Below are positions 17,596 to 26,786 of a DNA stretch of 55,772 nucleotides, in pieces. The DNA lies in the NCBI GenBank assembly GCA_949287085.1, contig CASEER010000004.1, positions 80,319 to 136,090 of the forward strand. Direction: 5' to 3'. Each line of letters begins with the position of its first letter. Position 1 is the first letter of the stretch. This stretch comes from an uncultured Coriobacteriaceae bacterium. GTDB taxonomy: Bacteria; Actinomycetota; Coriobacteriia; Coriobacteriales; Coriobacteriaceae. A program made the translations under genes and the position numbers. The notes beneath the pieces are model-generated. The model did no database searches, had not been told where the DNA came from, and saw only the letters and a list, made by a program, of their open reading frames with translations.

Positions 17596-19821
17596 TTACC
17601 CCTCGTGATGCCTCCGCGGCGTGCGATGCCCGCCGTTGTTCCCGTTGTCACCGGGACGACGGCGCGGACGCTCCGCACGGTCACGGGACTCGCGACGGGG
17701 ACGACCCTCGCCCGCCGCCTGCGCGGGAGCCTCGGGCTTGTCCAGACGGTCGAGCGAGATCTTGCCCTTGTCATCAACCTCGATGACCTTGACCTTGACC
17801 TCGTCGCCCACGTTGAGCACGTCCTCGACCTTGTTCACGCGGCCCTGGGCAACACGGCTAATGTGCAGCAAGCCGTCCTTGCCGGGCAGCAGGTTCACGA
17901 ACGCGCCGAAATCCTTGATGGAAACCACGCGGCCCGTGTACTCCTCGCCCACCTCGGGCACCTTGACGATGAGCTGGATGCGCTCGACGGCCTGATCGAC
18001 CGACTCGCCCACGCCGCCAACGTACACGGTGCCGTCCTCGTGAACGTCCACCGAGGCACCGGTCTCGTCCTGGATGCCGCGGATGGTCTCGCCACCCTTG
18101 CCAATGACGTCGCGGATGTTTTCGACCGGAATGGTGATTGAGGTGATGCGCGGCGCGGTCGGGCGGGTCTCTTCACGCGGGCCGTTTACCACCGCGAGCA
18201 TCTTGCCCAGGATGAAGGCGCGGCCCTGCTTGGCCTGCTCAAGCGCCTGGGTAAGAATCTTGGGCGTAAGACCGGTGGCCTTGTTGTCCATCTGCATGGC
18301 GGTGATGCCGCGCTCGGTGCCGGTCACCTTGAAGTCCATGTCGCCCAAGAAGTCTTCGAGGCCCTGGATGTCGGAGAGCACCACGGTCTTGCCCTCCTCC
18401 TGGATGAGGCCCATGGCGATGCCGGAGACGGGGCGCTTGATGGGCACGCCGCCGTCCATGAGCGCAAGGCAGCTCGCACAGGTGGACGCCATCGACGAGG
18501 AGCCGTTGGACTCCATGACCTCGGAGACCACGCGGATCGCATAGGGGAACTCGTTCTCGTCGGGGAGCACGGGCAAAAGCGCGCGCTCTGCCAGGTTGCC
18601 GTGACCGATCTCGCGGCGCTTCGGCGAACCGATGCGGCCCGTCTCGCCGGTGCAGAACGGCGGGAAGTTGTACTGGTGCATATAGCGCTTGCCCTCGACT
18701 GGCTCGATGGTGTCAAGACGCTGTGCCTCGTTGAGCATGCCGAGGGTAAGGACCGAAAGCACCTGCGTCTGACCGCGCTGGAACAGGCCCGAGCCATGCA
18801 CGAGCGGCAGGTAGTTGCCCTTGACCATGATCGGACGAATCTCATTGGCGCGGCGGCCGTCCACGCGCTCGCCGGTCTCGACGACCATCGTGCGCATGGC
18901 CTTCTTCTCGAGCGCCTTGAGCTCGACCGGGATCTCGCGCTCCCACTCGAGCTGCTCGTCTTCGGTGAACTCGGCCTTGATGGAATCCTTGAGCTCCTCG
19001 ACCTTGGCGATGCGGCTCTGCTTGTCGGCATCGTCCAGCGCAGCGTACATCTCGTCGTAGTGCGCGAACACGCGGTCGTGAACCTCGGGCACCGGCTCGT
19101 CGAGCGGGTACTCCTTGGGAACGATGGGGCCGTTGACCTGCTCCCACTCCTCAACAAAGGCAAGCTGAGCGTCGCAGAACGCACCGATGGCCTTCTGGCC
19201 AAAGGCCATGGCGGCGAGCATGTCCTCTTCAGAGACCTCCTCGGCCGACGCCTCGAGCATCGAAATGAAGTCGCGAGTACCCGCGAGCTCGAGGTCGAGG
19301 TCGGAGTTCTCGCGCTCCTCATAGGTAGGGTTGACGATGAACTCTCCGGTCTCCTTGTTGCGGCCAATGCGCACGCACGCAAGAGGGCCCTCAAACGGCA
19401 CGCCACCGAGCGTGAGGGCGAGCGAGGCGCCCATGGTGCAGATGACGTCAAAGGGGTTCACCTGGTCGGCCACGAGCGAGGTCGCAACAATCTGGACCTC
19501 GTTGCGGAAACCGTCAGGGAAGCTCGGGCGGATCGGACGGTCGATCATACGAGCGGTAAGGGTAGCCTTCTCCGTGGGGCGACCCTCGCGCTTAAGGTAG
19601 CCGCCGGGAATACGGCCCACGGAATAGAGCTTCTCGTTGAAGTCGACGGTGAGCGGGAAGAAGTCGTAGTTCTTGCGCTCCTTGGACACCACGACCGTCA
19701 TGAGCATGGTGGTGTCGCCCTGCTTGACCACGACGGCGCCGGTAGCCTGCTTGGCGAGCTCACCGGATTCGAGCGTGTAGGTCTTGCCATAGAGCTCGAA
19801 GGTTTTGCTAACGAGTGACAT
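17596..19821 (-). CDS. pnp: Polyribonucleotide nucleotidyltransferase (PNPase)
   Basis: The 741-residue phosphorolytic 3'-to-5' exoribonuclease has two RNase PH domains (roughly 1-230 and 310-560) with the active-site region DIQGLEDFLGDMDFKVTGT, a KH domain (IPVENIRDVIGKGGETIRGIQ near 580) and an S1 domain (EEYTGRVVSIKDFGAFVNLLPGKDGLLHIS near 650). The tail of about 35 residues is strongly basic (RPRRESRDRAERPRRRPGD). GAAGGAG lies 4 nt before the ATG. It is transcribed with rpsO through a weak terminator and three further hairpins, which suggests processing control as in other rpsO-pnp operons. Confidence 0.97.
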   Translation of the reverse strand: MSLVSKTFELYGKTYTLESGELAKQATGAVVVKQGDTTMLMTVVVSKERKNYDFFPLTVDFNEKLYSVGRIPGGYLKREGRPTEKATLTARMIDRPIRPSFPDGFRNEVQIVATSLVADQVNPFDVICTMGASLALTLGGVPFEGPLACVRIGRNKETGEFIVNPTYEERENSDLDLELAGTRDFISMLEASAEEVSEEDMLAAMAFGQKAIGAFCDAQLAFVEEWEQVNGPIVPKEYPLDEPVPEVHDRVFAHYDEMYAALDDADKQSRIAKVEELKDSIKAEFTEDEQLEWEREIPVELKALEKKAMRTMVVETGERVDGRRANEIRPIMVKGNYLPLVHGSGLFQRGQTQVLSVLTLGMLNEAQRLDTIEPVEGKRYMHQYNFPPFCTGETGRIGSPKRREIGHGNLAERALLPVLPDENEFPYAIRVVSEVMESNGSSSMASTCASCLALMDGGVPIKRPVSGIAMGLIQEEGKTVVLSDIQGLEDFLGDMDFKVTGTERGITAMQMDNKATGLTPKILTQALEQAKQGRAFILGKMLAVVNGPREETRPTAPRITSITIPVENIRDVIGKGGETIRGIQDETGASVDVHEDGTVYVGGVGESVDQAVERIQLIVKVPEVGEEYTGRVVSIKDFGAFVNLLPGKDGLLHISRVAQGRVNKVEDVLNVGDEVKVKVIEVDDKGKISLDRLDKPEAPAQAAGEGRPRRESRDRAERPRRRPGDNGNNGGHRTPRRHHEG

Positions 19822-19836
19822 TGTTCTCCTTCATCT

Positions 19837-19921
19837 CCGTACGCCCCATTGCGTACGGGCTTCTCGGGTTGGCGCTTCGTGGGTGCGCCAACGGTGTAGA
19901 GCCGAGGTTTCGGCCCCTACA
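19837..19921 (-). promoter_or_regulatory. Three tandem hairpins in the pnp leader
   Basis: Between the rpsO terminator and the pnp ATG three more stems can form: CCGTACGC pairing 19837-19844 with 19851-19858; GTTGGCGC pairing 19868-19875 with 19885-19892; and an interrupted stem pairing 19895-19905 with 19910-19921. The stem nearest pnp ends about 15 nt from the start codon. PNPase of other bacteria regulates its own message through leader hairpins cut by an endoribonuclease; the same is inferred here. Confidence 0.65.
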
Positions 19922-19923
19922 TG

Positions 19924-19946
19924 AAAAGGAGCGCCGAAGCGCTCCT
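19924..19946 (-). terminator. Intrinsic terminator after rpsO
   Basis: On the minus strand AGGAGCGC-TTCG-GCGCTCCT is followed by TTTTC. The 8-bp stem has a UUCG-type tetraloop and starts 11 nt after the rpsO stop. Only four T residues follow, so partial read-through into pnp is likely. Confidence 0.8.
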
Positions 19947-19957
19947 GCATGCACGAC

Positions 19958-20236
19958 TTACTGGATGTTATCGCGGATGCCGAGCTTCGCGATGAGCGCA
20001 CGGTACTCGACGATGTCGCTCTTCTTGATGTAGGACAGAAGACGACGACGGCGACCGACGATCATGAGCAGGCCGCGACGGGTGTGGAAGTCCTTGGGAT
20101 GGGACTTCATGTGCTCGGTGAGCTCGCGGATGCGCTCAGTCGCGATGGCAACCTGAACCTTGGGGTTGCCGGTGTCCTGGGCGTTCTTGCCAAACTCGGC
20201 GGTAAGCTCCGCCTTGCGCTCCTTGGAAACAGTCAT
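19958..20236 (-). CDS. rpsO: 30S ribosomal protein S15
   Basis: The 92-residue protein carries the S15 signature: FGKNAQDTGNPKVQVAIATERIRELTEHMKSHPKDFHTRRGLL and VGRRRRLLSYIKK. S15 binds the central domain of 16S rRNA early in 30S assembly. It has the usual family length. AAAGGTG lies 4 nt before the ATG. It leads the conserved rpsO-pnp pair. Confidence 0.98.
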   Translation of the reverse strand: MTVSKERKAELTAEFGKNAQDTGNPKVQVAIATERIRELTEHMKSHPKDFHTRRGLLMIVGRRRRLLSYIKKSDIVEYRALIAKLGIRDNIQ

Positions 20237-20397
20237 GTTTCACCTTTCGTCTGGGCAAATCGCTTTGCCAACCATTCGCCTCCAGCTGAGCAGCCGCCGG
20301 TGGAGCGGACTTCTAAGCTCGAGGTACCAACAGCCCGATATAGTACCACAAGAACATTCGTCCTCGTAACGTGCACATCATACCCGCACAGCATGCC

Positions 20398-21156
20398 CTA
20401 CACGCCCAGCAGAAACTCGAGTGCGCGCAAGCGGCAGTCCAGGTGCGTGGCCGCCCACACGTGGGCCAGCGCCAGCAAAAAGGTTGCCGTAGGCGCATCG
20501 CACGGCGCTGCCGCAAGCTCGTCAAAACGCAGCGCCATCAGCGACCGCAGCCACCCCACCATGCCGGCATCGAGCTCCTCGGCCCCGGGCACGCTCGACG
20601 CGCACGAAGCGCACAAGAGCCCTCCCGCAACAGCCGAGAAATACGAAACGGCAGGATCTCCGCAGGCCACGCATGCCGAGTAATCGGGCCGGTAGCCCAA
20701 GTGCGAAAGCAGCTTGAACACATACGCCGCCACCACCACATCCAAATGCGGGCCATCCAGCTCACCGCACGCACCGCCCAGCACCTGCAGGGCGCGCCGC
20801 GTGATGGCAAACACATAGGGGTCGTCGGCGTCCTCATAGCAGCACGCCTTGGCCACGTCGGCCAAGGCGCTCGTTGCGGTCAACAGCTCGTATGACGGCG
20901 CAGCGCCCAGGGGTGCCTCCACAAGCGTTGCCTCGACCACCACGTCAAGTGAGCGGCCGTGGGCAAGCAGCAGGTCGACCTCGCAGCCCAGCTCGCACCG
21001 CGCGGCCAAGCGGCTGCCGGGCTTGCGGGCACCCTTGCCCACGGCACGCAGCTGCCGGCCGCTTTGGGCCACCAGGGTAAAGATGAGGTCCGTCTCGCGC
21101 AGCTTGGTCTTATCGAGCACGATCGCGTTCGTGCGATAGGTCCTGCTTCCCGCCAT
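20398..21156 (-). CDS. recO: DNA repair protein RecO
   Basis: The 252-residue recombination mediator has an N-terminal OB fold (SRTYRTNAIVLDKTKLRETDLIFTLV, then GKGARKPGSRLAARCELGCEVDLLL) and a helical C-terminal domain with the zinc-knuckle cysteines CVACGD and CASC. RecO loads RecA onto SSB-coated DNA in the RecFOR pathway. It begins 19 nt after era, as in many Gram-positives, with a weak ribosome binding site (AGAGC), so coupling to era translation is likely. About 160 nt separates it from rpsO. Confidence 0.94.
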   Translation of the reverse strand: MAGSRTYRTNAIVLDKTKLRETDLIFTLVAQSGRQLRAVGKGARKPGSRLAARCELGCEVDLLLAHGRSLDVVVEATLVEAPLGAAPSYELLTATSALADVAKACCYEDADDPYVFAITRRALQVLGGACGELDGPHLDVVVAAYVFKLLSHLGYRPDYSACVACGDPAVSYFSAVAGGLLCASCASSVPGAEELDAGMVGWLRSLMALRFDELAAAPCDAPTATFLLALAHVWAATHLDCRLRALEFLLGV

Positions 21157-21175
21157 GCTCTACGCACCCGCGCCG

Positions 21176-22174
21176 TTATTCGTCGGCGGCGTAACCCAGG
21201 CGGCGGATCGCGCGCTCGTCCTCGCGCCAGTGCGCCTGCACGCGAACCTCAAGCTCCAAAAAGACCTTGCATCCAAAGAGCCGCTCAAGGTCGCGGCGCG
21301 CGTCGATACCCACGTGCTTGAGCATCTCGCCCTTTTTGCCGATGATGATGCCCTTCTGGCCCTCGCGTTCCACATAGATGGTCGCGTGGATGTGCAGCAC
21401 GCCGCGGCGGCGCTCCATGGAATCGCAGATCACGCCCACCGAATGCGGCACCTCTTCGCGTGTGCGCAGCAGCAGCTTCTCGCGCACAAACTCAGCCACC
21501 AGCATGTCATCCGAAACATCGGTATCCATGTTGTCGGGGAACCACTTTGGTCCCGCCGGCAAGTAACTTGCCACCAGATCAATAAAGGTGTCCACGTTAA
21601 AGTGCTCCGTAGCCGAAAGCACGATCTCGTCGTCAAAGTCACAGAGCTCGTGCGCGGCCTTGATTTGCGCAAGCACCTGCTCGGGCGTGGTAAGGTCCGC
21701 CTTGGTGAGCACCAAGATGCGCTTGGCCGTGCTCTTGGCTACGCGCTCGGCCACCCAGGCGTCACCGCGTCCGATGGGCTGTGAGGCGTCGATGAGGAAG
21801 CAGAGCACATCCACGTCGCCCAACTCCGCCAGAGCGCTCTTGTTGAGCTCGCTGCCCAGCGAGTCGTGGGGCTTATGGAGCCCCGGAGTATCCACGAACA
21901 CGATCTGCACGCCGTCGCGCCGCACCACGCCGCGCATGCGGCGGCGCGTGGTCTGCGCCACCGGCGAGGTGATGGCCATCTTGGTGCCCAGACAGGCATT
22001 GAGCAACGTTGACTTGCCCGCATTCGGCCGGCCCACGAGCGCTACAAAACCACTCCGGAAGCCCTGCGATGCCGCAGCATCGGCCTGGGCACCTGCATCT
22101 TCGGCCGCGGACGCAGCCACCATCGCGTCGAGTTCCTCGTCGCTCATAGTTGCAAAGGGATCAAATTCCTGCAT
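21176..22174 (-). CDS. era: GTPase Era
   Basis: The 332-residue GTPase acts in 16S rRNA 3'-end maturation. G1 is GRPNAGKS at residues 48-55, G3 is DTPG, G4 is TKAD, and the C-terminal KH domain contains GIIIGKKGEMLKHVG. A non-standard, mostly acidic N-terminal extension of about 45 residues precedes the G domain. The frame is open from a GTG at 22183, but the ATG at 22174 with AGGAAAGG 8 nt upstream fits better. It lies between dgkA and recO in the ybeY-dgkA-era-recO order known from other Gram-positives. Confidence 0.96.
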   Translation of the reverse strand: MQEFDPFATMSDEELDAMVAASAAEDAGAQADAAASQGFRSGFVALVGRPNAGKSTLLNACLGTKMAITSPVAQTTRRRMRGVVRRDGVQIVFVDTPGLHKPHDSLGSELNKSALAELGDVDVLCFLIDASQPIGRGDAWVAERVAKSTAKRILVLTKADLTTPEQVLAQIKAAHELCDFDDEIVLSATEHFNVDTFIDLVASYLPAGPKWFPDNMDTDVSDDMLVAEFVREKLLLRTREEVPHSVGVICDSMERRRGVLHIHATIYVEREGQKGIIIGKKGEMLKHVGIDARRDLERLFGCKVFLELEVRVQAHWREDERAIRRLGYAADE

Positions 22175-22188
22175 GAAGCGCACCTTTC

Positions 22189-22566
22189 CTAGAGCATCCC
22201 GAGCGCTCGGGCAAACACGATAAGGCCCACGATGGCCGCGGTAATGGACAGGGTGAACACGCTTGCCGCGGCGATATCCTTGGCGCGCTTGGCCAACGGA
22301 TGCAGCTCCTGTGTAGCCAAGTCAACGATGGCCTCAATGGAGGTGTTCACCAGCTCCGCAAAGATCACGAGGCCGATGCAAAGCGCCACAAGGACCCACG
22401 AAAGCGCGTCGATCTTGAGCATAAAACCCGCCACAACGGCGAGCGCGCCCACCAGCAGCTGCACCTTGATGTTGCGCTCGGTGGTCACCGCCGTCACAAA
22501 CCCCTGGATAGCATAGCCAAACGAACGCACAAACGTGGGGTGGTCGTGCTGAGAACCGGGAATCAT
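22189..22566 (-). CDS. dgkA: Diacylglycerol kinase family protein
   Basis: The 125-residue membrane protein has three hydrophobic helices and the family motif ELVNTSIEAIVDLA, where the glutamates bind metal, followed by KRAKDIAAASV. In Gram-positives this family phosphorylates undecaprenol or diacylglycerol to recycle lipid carriers. The ATG at 22566 has AGGAGG 5 nt upstream; the 29 extra open codons before it look non-coding. It is flanked by ybeY and era. Confidence 0.92.
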   Translation of the reverse strand: MIPGSQHDHPTFVRSFGYAIQGFVTAVTTERNIKVQLLVGALAVVAGFMLKIDALSWVLVALCIGLVIFAELVNTSIEAIVDLATQELHPLAKRAKDIAAASVFTLSITAAIVGLIVFARALGML

Positions 22567-22649
22567 GTAAGCCTCCTTTGCGCTCTGGTGCGCGGGTCGC
22601 CCATAAGCCTCATCAGCATCATACGCGATGCTGCGCCGTGCGCGGGCGG

Positions 22650-23168
22650 TCAATCGTTCTGGTGCCGCGTCATGGGGCCGAGCACCACGCCTACGGGATC
22701 ATCGCCGCGCGCGGTGGCAAGCGCCTGCAAAACAGCAAGCTCGTGCGCCTCCATCTGGGCTGCCTCGTCTTCCTGCATATGGTCGTAGCCCAACAGGTGG
22801 AGCATGCCGTGCACCAGCATGAGGCGGCACTCCTCGACCGGCGTCGCGTTGAACGCGGGCGCTTGCGCAGCGATCACCGTGGGCGCAAGCATCACATCGC
22901 CGAGCTCCAGCACCGCGCCATCAGGCAGGCCCTCGGCATCTGCGCCGTCGCACTCAAACGAAAGCACGTCGGTCGGCGCATCGATGCCGCGCCATTCCGC
23001 ATTCAGAGCCCGCATCTCGTCCTCGTCGATAAAGGAAACCGAAACCTCGGCCGACACGGTTATGCCCTCGGCATCAAGTACCGCCTCGGCAATCTGCTGG
23101 ACTTCATCCTCGCTCAGCAGCGTATCGAGGCCGGCGTCATTGGTGACGAGCACCGTTATGGTTGCCAT
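22650..23168 (-). CDS. ybeY: Endoribonuclease YbeY (16S rRNA maturation)
   Basis: The 172-residue zinc-dependent RNase has the motif HGMLHLLGYDH, giving metal ligands H120, H124 and H130, and the upstream block TDVLSFE. YbeY acts in 16S rRNA 3'-end processing and 70S quality control, often together with Era, encoded two genes on. The ATG at 23168 follows GGAGG by 8 nt and lies inside the end of phoH, a 32-nt overlap. About 20 residues beyond the histidine motif form a variable tail. Confidence 0.95.
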   Translation of the reverse strand: MATITVLVTNDAGLDTLLSEDEVQQIAEAVLDAEGITVSAEVSVSFIDEDEMRALNAEWRGIDAPTDVLSFECDGADAEGLPDGAVLELGDVMLAPTVIAAQAPAFNATPVEECRLMLVHGMLHLLGYDHMQEDEAAQMEAHELAVLQALATARGDDPVGVVLGPMTRHQND

Positions 23169-24135
23169 GGTGTGCACCTCCCTGCGTGCGCTCTTCAAAG
23201 GCGTCGTACGCCTCGACGATGCGCCCTACCAGCGCATGGCGCACCACATCGCTTCGGTCGAGGTGGATGAAGGCGATGTCGTCCACCCCGGCCAAAATCT
23301 GCTCGATATCGGTGAGCCCGCCGCGGCGACCCATCAGGTCGCGCTGCGTCATATCGCCCGTGATGATGAATTTGGAGTTAAAGCCCAAACGCGTAAGAAA
23401 CATCTTCATTTGCTCGGGCGTGGTGTTCTGCGCCTCGTCGAGCACCACAAACGCGTCGTTGAGCGTGCGGCCGCGCATGTAGGCGAGCGGTGCGATCTCA
23501 ATAATGCCCTGCTCGATCAGCTCTCCGCCGCGCTCCATATCGGTCATGTCAAAGAGCGCGTCAAAGAGCGGACGCACGTAGGGGTCGATCTTTTCTTGAA
23601 GGGTACCCGGCAGATAGCCCAAGCTCTCCCCCGCCTCGACCACCGGACGCGTGAGCACGATACGTCCCACCTCGTGGCGCTTGAGCGCAGAGATCGCCAT
23701 GGCCATTGCCAGGTAGGTCTTGCCCGTACCGGCGGGCCCCAAGCAAAACGTCACCGTGTTGGCGCGAATCGCGTCAATGTAGCGCTTTTGGCCCACGGTT
23801 TTGGGGCGAATGGCCTTGCCGCGATAGGTCAGCAGGATGTCGTCGCGAAACCCCGAGAGGTCCATTACGCTTTCGCGGAGCGTCTGCATGGCGCGGTCAA
23901 TCTCGCGCTCGGTGGGTGTGTCGCCGGCCCGCGCCTCTTTAATCAGGTAGGTGAAGAGTCGGGTCAGCAGCTCAACCTCCTCAGGCGAGCCCGAAAGCGC
24001 GATGGTGCGATCGCGCACCATGATCGACGCGCTCGTGCGCTCTTCGATTGCGCGCAGAAGCGCGTCGCCGCCGCCCGTGATGCGCACGGGGTCGACGCCT
24101 TCTGGAATGCTCAGCTTCACGCGCGTGGTATCCAT
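23137..24135 (-). CDS. phoH: PhoH family ATPase
   Basis: The 332-residue PhoH-like protein has Walker A GPAGTGKT at residues 133-140 and Walker B FVVLDEAQN, with ILTGDMTQRD-like IITGDMTQRDL. The N-terminal part (residues 1-110) resembles a KH-like RNA-binding region. PhoH proteins are ATPases with suspected RNA helicase or nuclease partner roles, and the phoH-ybeY pair is conserved. The ATG at 24135 has AGGGGG 4 nt upstream; 15 upstream open codons are discarded. The last 30 nt overlap ybeY. Confidence 0.94.
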   Translation of the reverse strand: MDTTRVKLSIPEGVDPVRITGGGDALLRAIEERTSASIMVRDRTIALSGSPEEVELLTRLFTYLIKEARAGDTPTEREIDRAMQTLRESVMDLSGFRDDILLTYRGKAIRPKTVGQKRYIDAIRANTVTFCLGPAGTGKTYLAMAMAISALKRHEVGRIVLTRPVVEAGESLGYLPGTLQEKIDPYVRPLFDALFDMTDMERGGELIEQGIIEIAPLAYMRGRTLNDAFVVLDEAQNTTPEQMKMFLTRLGFNSKFIITGDMTQRDLMGRRGGLTDIEQILAGVDDIAFIHLDRSDVVRHALVGRIVEAYDAFEERTQGGAHHGNHNGARHQ

Positions 24136-24149
24136 GTAACCCCCTCGCC

Positions 24150-25469
24150 TCACGCCTGCATGTTGTCGGCAGCCGCGCACACCCGTGCCCGCACCAGACC
24201 CGACGCCGTCACGTCCATAATAGCAACGTCGGTAATGGCAGGCGCAGCAATACCCGCCGCGGCGAGCCCCTCGACCTCAACGCGATGGAATGAACCGAGG
24301 GTCCCACGCGCGCCCTGCTCAATGACCGCGCGCTCCACGGTGCCCACACGCCGCCGCGCATCCGCGCGGGCAAGCCGCTCCGCAAGGGCGCGCGCCTGTT
24401 GCGAACGCTCGGCCATGACCGTGGGCGGCACTTGGTCGGACATGGTTGCCGCAGGCGTACCCGGCCGCGCGCTGTAGCGAAACACATGCATGCGCGCAAA
24501 GCCCACACGCTCGCACAGGGCAAGCGACGTTGCAAAATCCTCGTCCGTCTCCCCGGGAAAGCCCACGATCAGATCGCACGAAAGCGCCACCGCGGGCACC
24601 GCCGCGCGAATGCGGTTGCACAACGCCTCAAATTCCTCGGCCGAATAAGGACGGCCCATGCGCGCCAGGGTACCCGTGCAGCCCGACTGCACCGGCAGGT
24701 GCAAAAAAGGCGCGATGCGACCCTGCGAGGCCGCCATGACATCGATCACCCGGTCAGTCACGTCCATCGGCTCGATCGACGAAAGACGGATCTGCGGGAT
24801 GGCGGTCTCACGCATGACGATGTTAAGGAGCTCGTCGATTTCCACGTGCTCGTCGGTTTCGCTGGAGCCGTCGTAAGCACCTAGGTTTACGCCGGTAAGC
24901 ACCACCTCGGGCATACCAGCCGCCTCAACTGCACGCACCTGGTCCAGCACCGCCTCCACCGGCACCGAGCGCTCGGGGCCGCGCGCCTTCCACACAATGC
25001 AGTACGTGCAGCGATTGTTGCACCCATCCTGGATCTTCACGCCCACGCGCGCCTGATGAAACGGCGCAGCGCACGCGCTCTCGTCCGCAGCATCCGCACG
25101 GTCAAAGGGATCGCGCGGCGCCTGCTCCAAACCCAGGCAGGCGAGTGCCGCGCGCAGCACCTCCACCTTGGAGGGCACCACCGTCACACGGTCAGAGAGC
25201 TCCTTCAGCGACTCGGGGTGAAGCGCAGCCGCGCAACCAGTCGCGATCACCTGCGGATGGCGCGCGCGGCCCAAGGCATGACGCACCGCCTTGCGCGTCT
25301 TAGCCTCAGCCTCCCCCGTTACCGCGCACGTATTGATGACCACCAGCTCGGCCTCATCAGGATCTATGAGCGTAAAGCCCGCGGCCGCAAGATCGCGTTC
25401 CATGCGGTCAGACTCAACGCGATTAACGCGGCATCCTAAATTGATAACGGAAACAAACGGATTGGCCAC
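24150..25469 (-). CDS. mtaB: tRNA t6A37 methylthiotransferase MtaB
   Basis: The 439-residue radical-SAM methylthiotransferase converts t6A37 to ms2t6A in tRNAs reading ANN codons. N-terminal cluster cysteines are C13, C48 and C79, and the SAM cluster is CNNRCTYC (C150, C154, C157), followed by IVWKARGPERS, typical of MtaB rather than MiaB or RimO. The N-terminal LGCRVNRVESD motif is also MtaB-like. Translation starts at the GTG at 25469, with AAGGAG 4 nt upstream. It follows dnaJ by 27 nt, an arrangement also seen in clostridia. Confidence 0.94.
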   Translation of the reverse strand: MANPFVSVINLGCRVNRVESDRMERDLAAAGFTLIDPDEAELVVINTCAVTGEAEAKTRKAVRHALGRARHPQVIATGCAAALHPESLKELSDRVTVVPSKVEVLRAALACLGLEQAPRDPFDRADAADESACAAPFHQARVGVKIQDGCNNRCTYCIVWKARGPERSVPVEAVLDQVRAVEAAGMPEVVLTGVNLGAYDGSSETDEHVEIDELLNIVMRETAIPQIRLSSIEPMDVTDRVIDVMAASQGRIAPFLHLPVQSGCTGTLARMGRPYSAEEFEALCNRIRAAVPAVALSCDLIVGFPGETDEDFATSLALCERVGFARMHVFRYSARPGTPAATMSDQVPPTVMAERSQQARALAERLARADARRRVGTVERAVIEQGARGTLGSFHRVEVEGLAAAGIAAPAITDVAIMDVTASGLVRARVCAAADNMQA

Positions 25470-25496
25470 AGCGCTCCTTATGCACCTGGTCGGTTG

Positions 25497-26642
25497 CTAG
25501 TCCAAAATATCGTCGATGGCATCGCGGATGCGGTCGCCCACGGTCTTGCGCGCCGTGTAGTCCTCGCCCATGGCCTCGGCATACTTCTCCAGGTGCGCAC
25601 GCGCCTCGTTGGAGAGCTTACGCGGCACCTGCACGCGCACCTGGCCGATCGCGCGTCCGCGCGCGCCGCCGCCACCCATGCGCGGCATGCCGCGTTCGGC
25701 CACCTGCACGGTATCGCCGTACTGCGTACCGGCGGGAATCTCAAACACGATAGTCTCGTCGGGCATGATGCCAGGCACCTCGACCGTGCAGCCCAACGCA
25801 GCCTGCGCGATGGATACGTCAAGCGGGCACACCAGATCGTCGCCCGAGCGCGTAAAGCGCTCATGCTCAGCCACCTGCACGGTCACCAACAGGTCGCCCG
25901 CAGCCTCACCGCGGAACCCGGCCTCGCCGTAGTTGCGCACGCGCAGCTGACGCCCTGTCGAGATGCCGGCGGGCACCTGGATGTCGACCTTTTCGTGATT
26001 GGGAGTACGGCCCTGGCCACCGCACATCTCGCACGGATGGTCGATCACCGTGCCCTCGCCACCGCAATCGGGGCACGGCGACGACGACTGCACGCGGCCG
26101 AAGACCGATTGCTGCACGGTGGTCACGAAGCCCGTGCCGTGGCAGGTCGAGCACGTTTGCTCGTGCGCGCCCTCAGCCAGACCCGAACCGTGGCAGTCTT
26201 CGCACGGAGCCAGGCGATCGTACGCAACCGTCTTGGTGCAGCCGAGCGCCGCCTCTTCGAGCGAGATCGTGAGCGAGATGGCCATGTCGCGACCACGGCG
26301 GCGCTCGCGGCGCCCACCGCCCCGGCCGCCACGGCCGCCGCCAAAGAACGACGAGAAGATGTCGTCCATGCCCATGCCGCCAAAGATGTCGCTAAAGTCT
26401 ACGTATCCCGAGCCACCCGGTCCGTCGGGCGAGCCGTAGCGGTCGTAATTCGCGCGCTTCTGCTCGTCAGAAAGCACCGAGTACGCCTCGTTGACCTCTT
26501 TAAAGCGTTCCTCGGCATCGGGCGATTTGTTGACGTCGGGGTGCAGCTCACGAGCTTTTTTGAGGAACGCACGCTTGATGGTGCGCTGGTCGGCATCGTG
26601 GTCAACACCCAAAATCTCGTAGTAATCTTTGGAATCCGGCAC
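25497..26642 (-). CDS. dnaJ: Chaperone DnaJ (canonical type)
   Basis: The 381-residue co-chaperone has the J domain with HPD at residues 34-36, a Gly/Phe and Gly/Arg-rich linker (about 75-115), four zinc motifs [24 protein letters not shown] and CEMCGGQG, then complete CTD-I and CTD-II domains and a C-terminal dimerisation region. It stimulates the DnaK ATPase and delivers substrates. The start is the GTG at 26642, with GAAGG 8 nt upstream. dnaK and grpE are not in the window. A second, membrane-anchored J-protein gene lies upstream. Confidence 0.96.
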   Translation of the reverse strand: MPDSKDYYEILGVDHDADQRTIKRAFLKKARELHPDVNKSPDAEERFKEVNEAYSVLSDEQKRANYDRYGSPDGPGGSGYVDFSDIFGGMGMDDIFSSFFGGGRGGRGGGRRERRRGRDMAISLTISLEEAALGCTKTVAYDRLAPCEDCHGSGLAEGAHEQTCSTCHGTGFVTTVQQSVFGRVQSSSPCPDCGGEGTVIDHPCEMCGGQGRTPNHEKVDIQVPAGISTGRQLRVRNYGEAGFRGEAAGDLLVTVQVAEHERFTRSGDDLVCPLDVSIAQAALGCTVEVPGIMPDETIVFEIPAGTQYGDTVQVAERGMPRMGGGGARGRAIGQVRVQVPRKLSNEARAHLEKYAEAMGEDYTARKTVGDRIRDAIDDILD

Positions 26643-26659
26643 TGTTGGAACCTTCCCCC

Positions 26660-26687
26660 ATCTTATCCATCAGCACATGTGTGGCAA
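26660..26687 (-). promoter_or_regulatory. Possible promoter of dnaJ
   Basis: On the minus strand TTGCCA (26682-26687), a 16-bp spacer and TAAGAT (26660-26665) lie just upstream of dnaJ, giving a leader of only about 11 nt. No CIRCE or HAIR operator is recognisable nearby, so heat-shock control of the HrcA or HspR type is not supported by the sequence. Confidence 0.4.
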
Positions 26688-26786
26688 TAAACAACAGCAT
26701 TCATCGTACCCGCAGCGCGCCGCACGTAAACGGCAGCCGCAAGCAGATGGGCGACGCGCCTGCAAGCGTCCGCGGGTTAGCGACGC

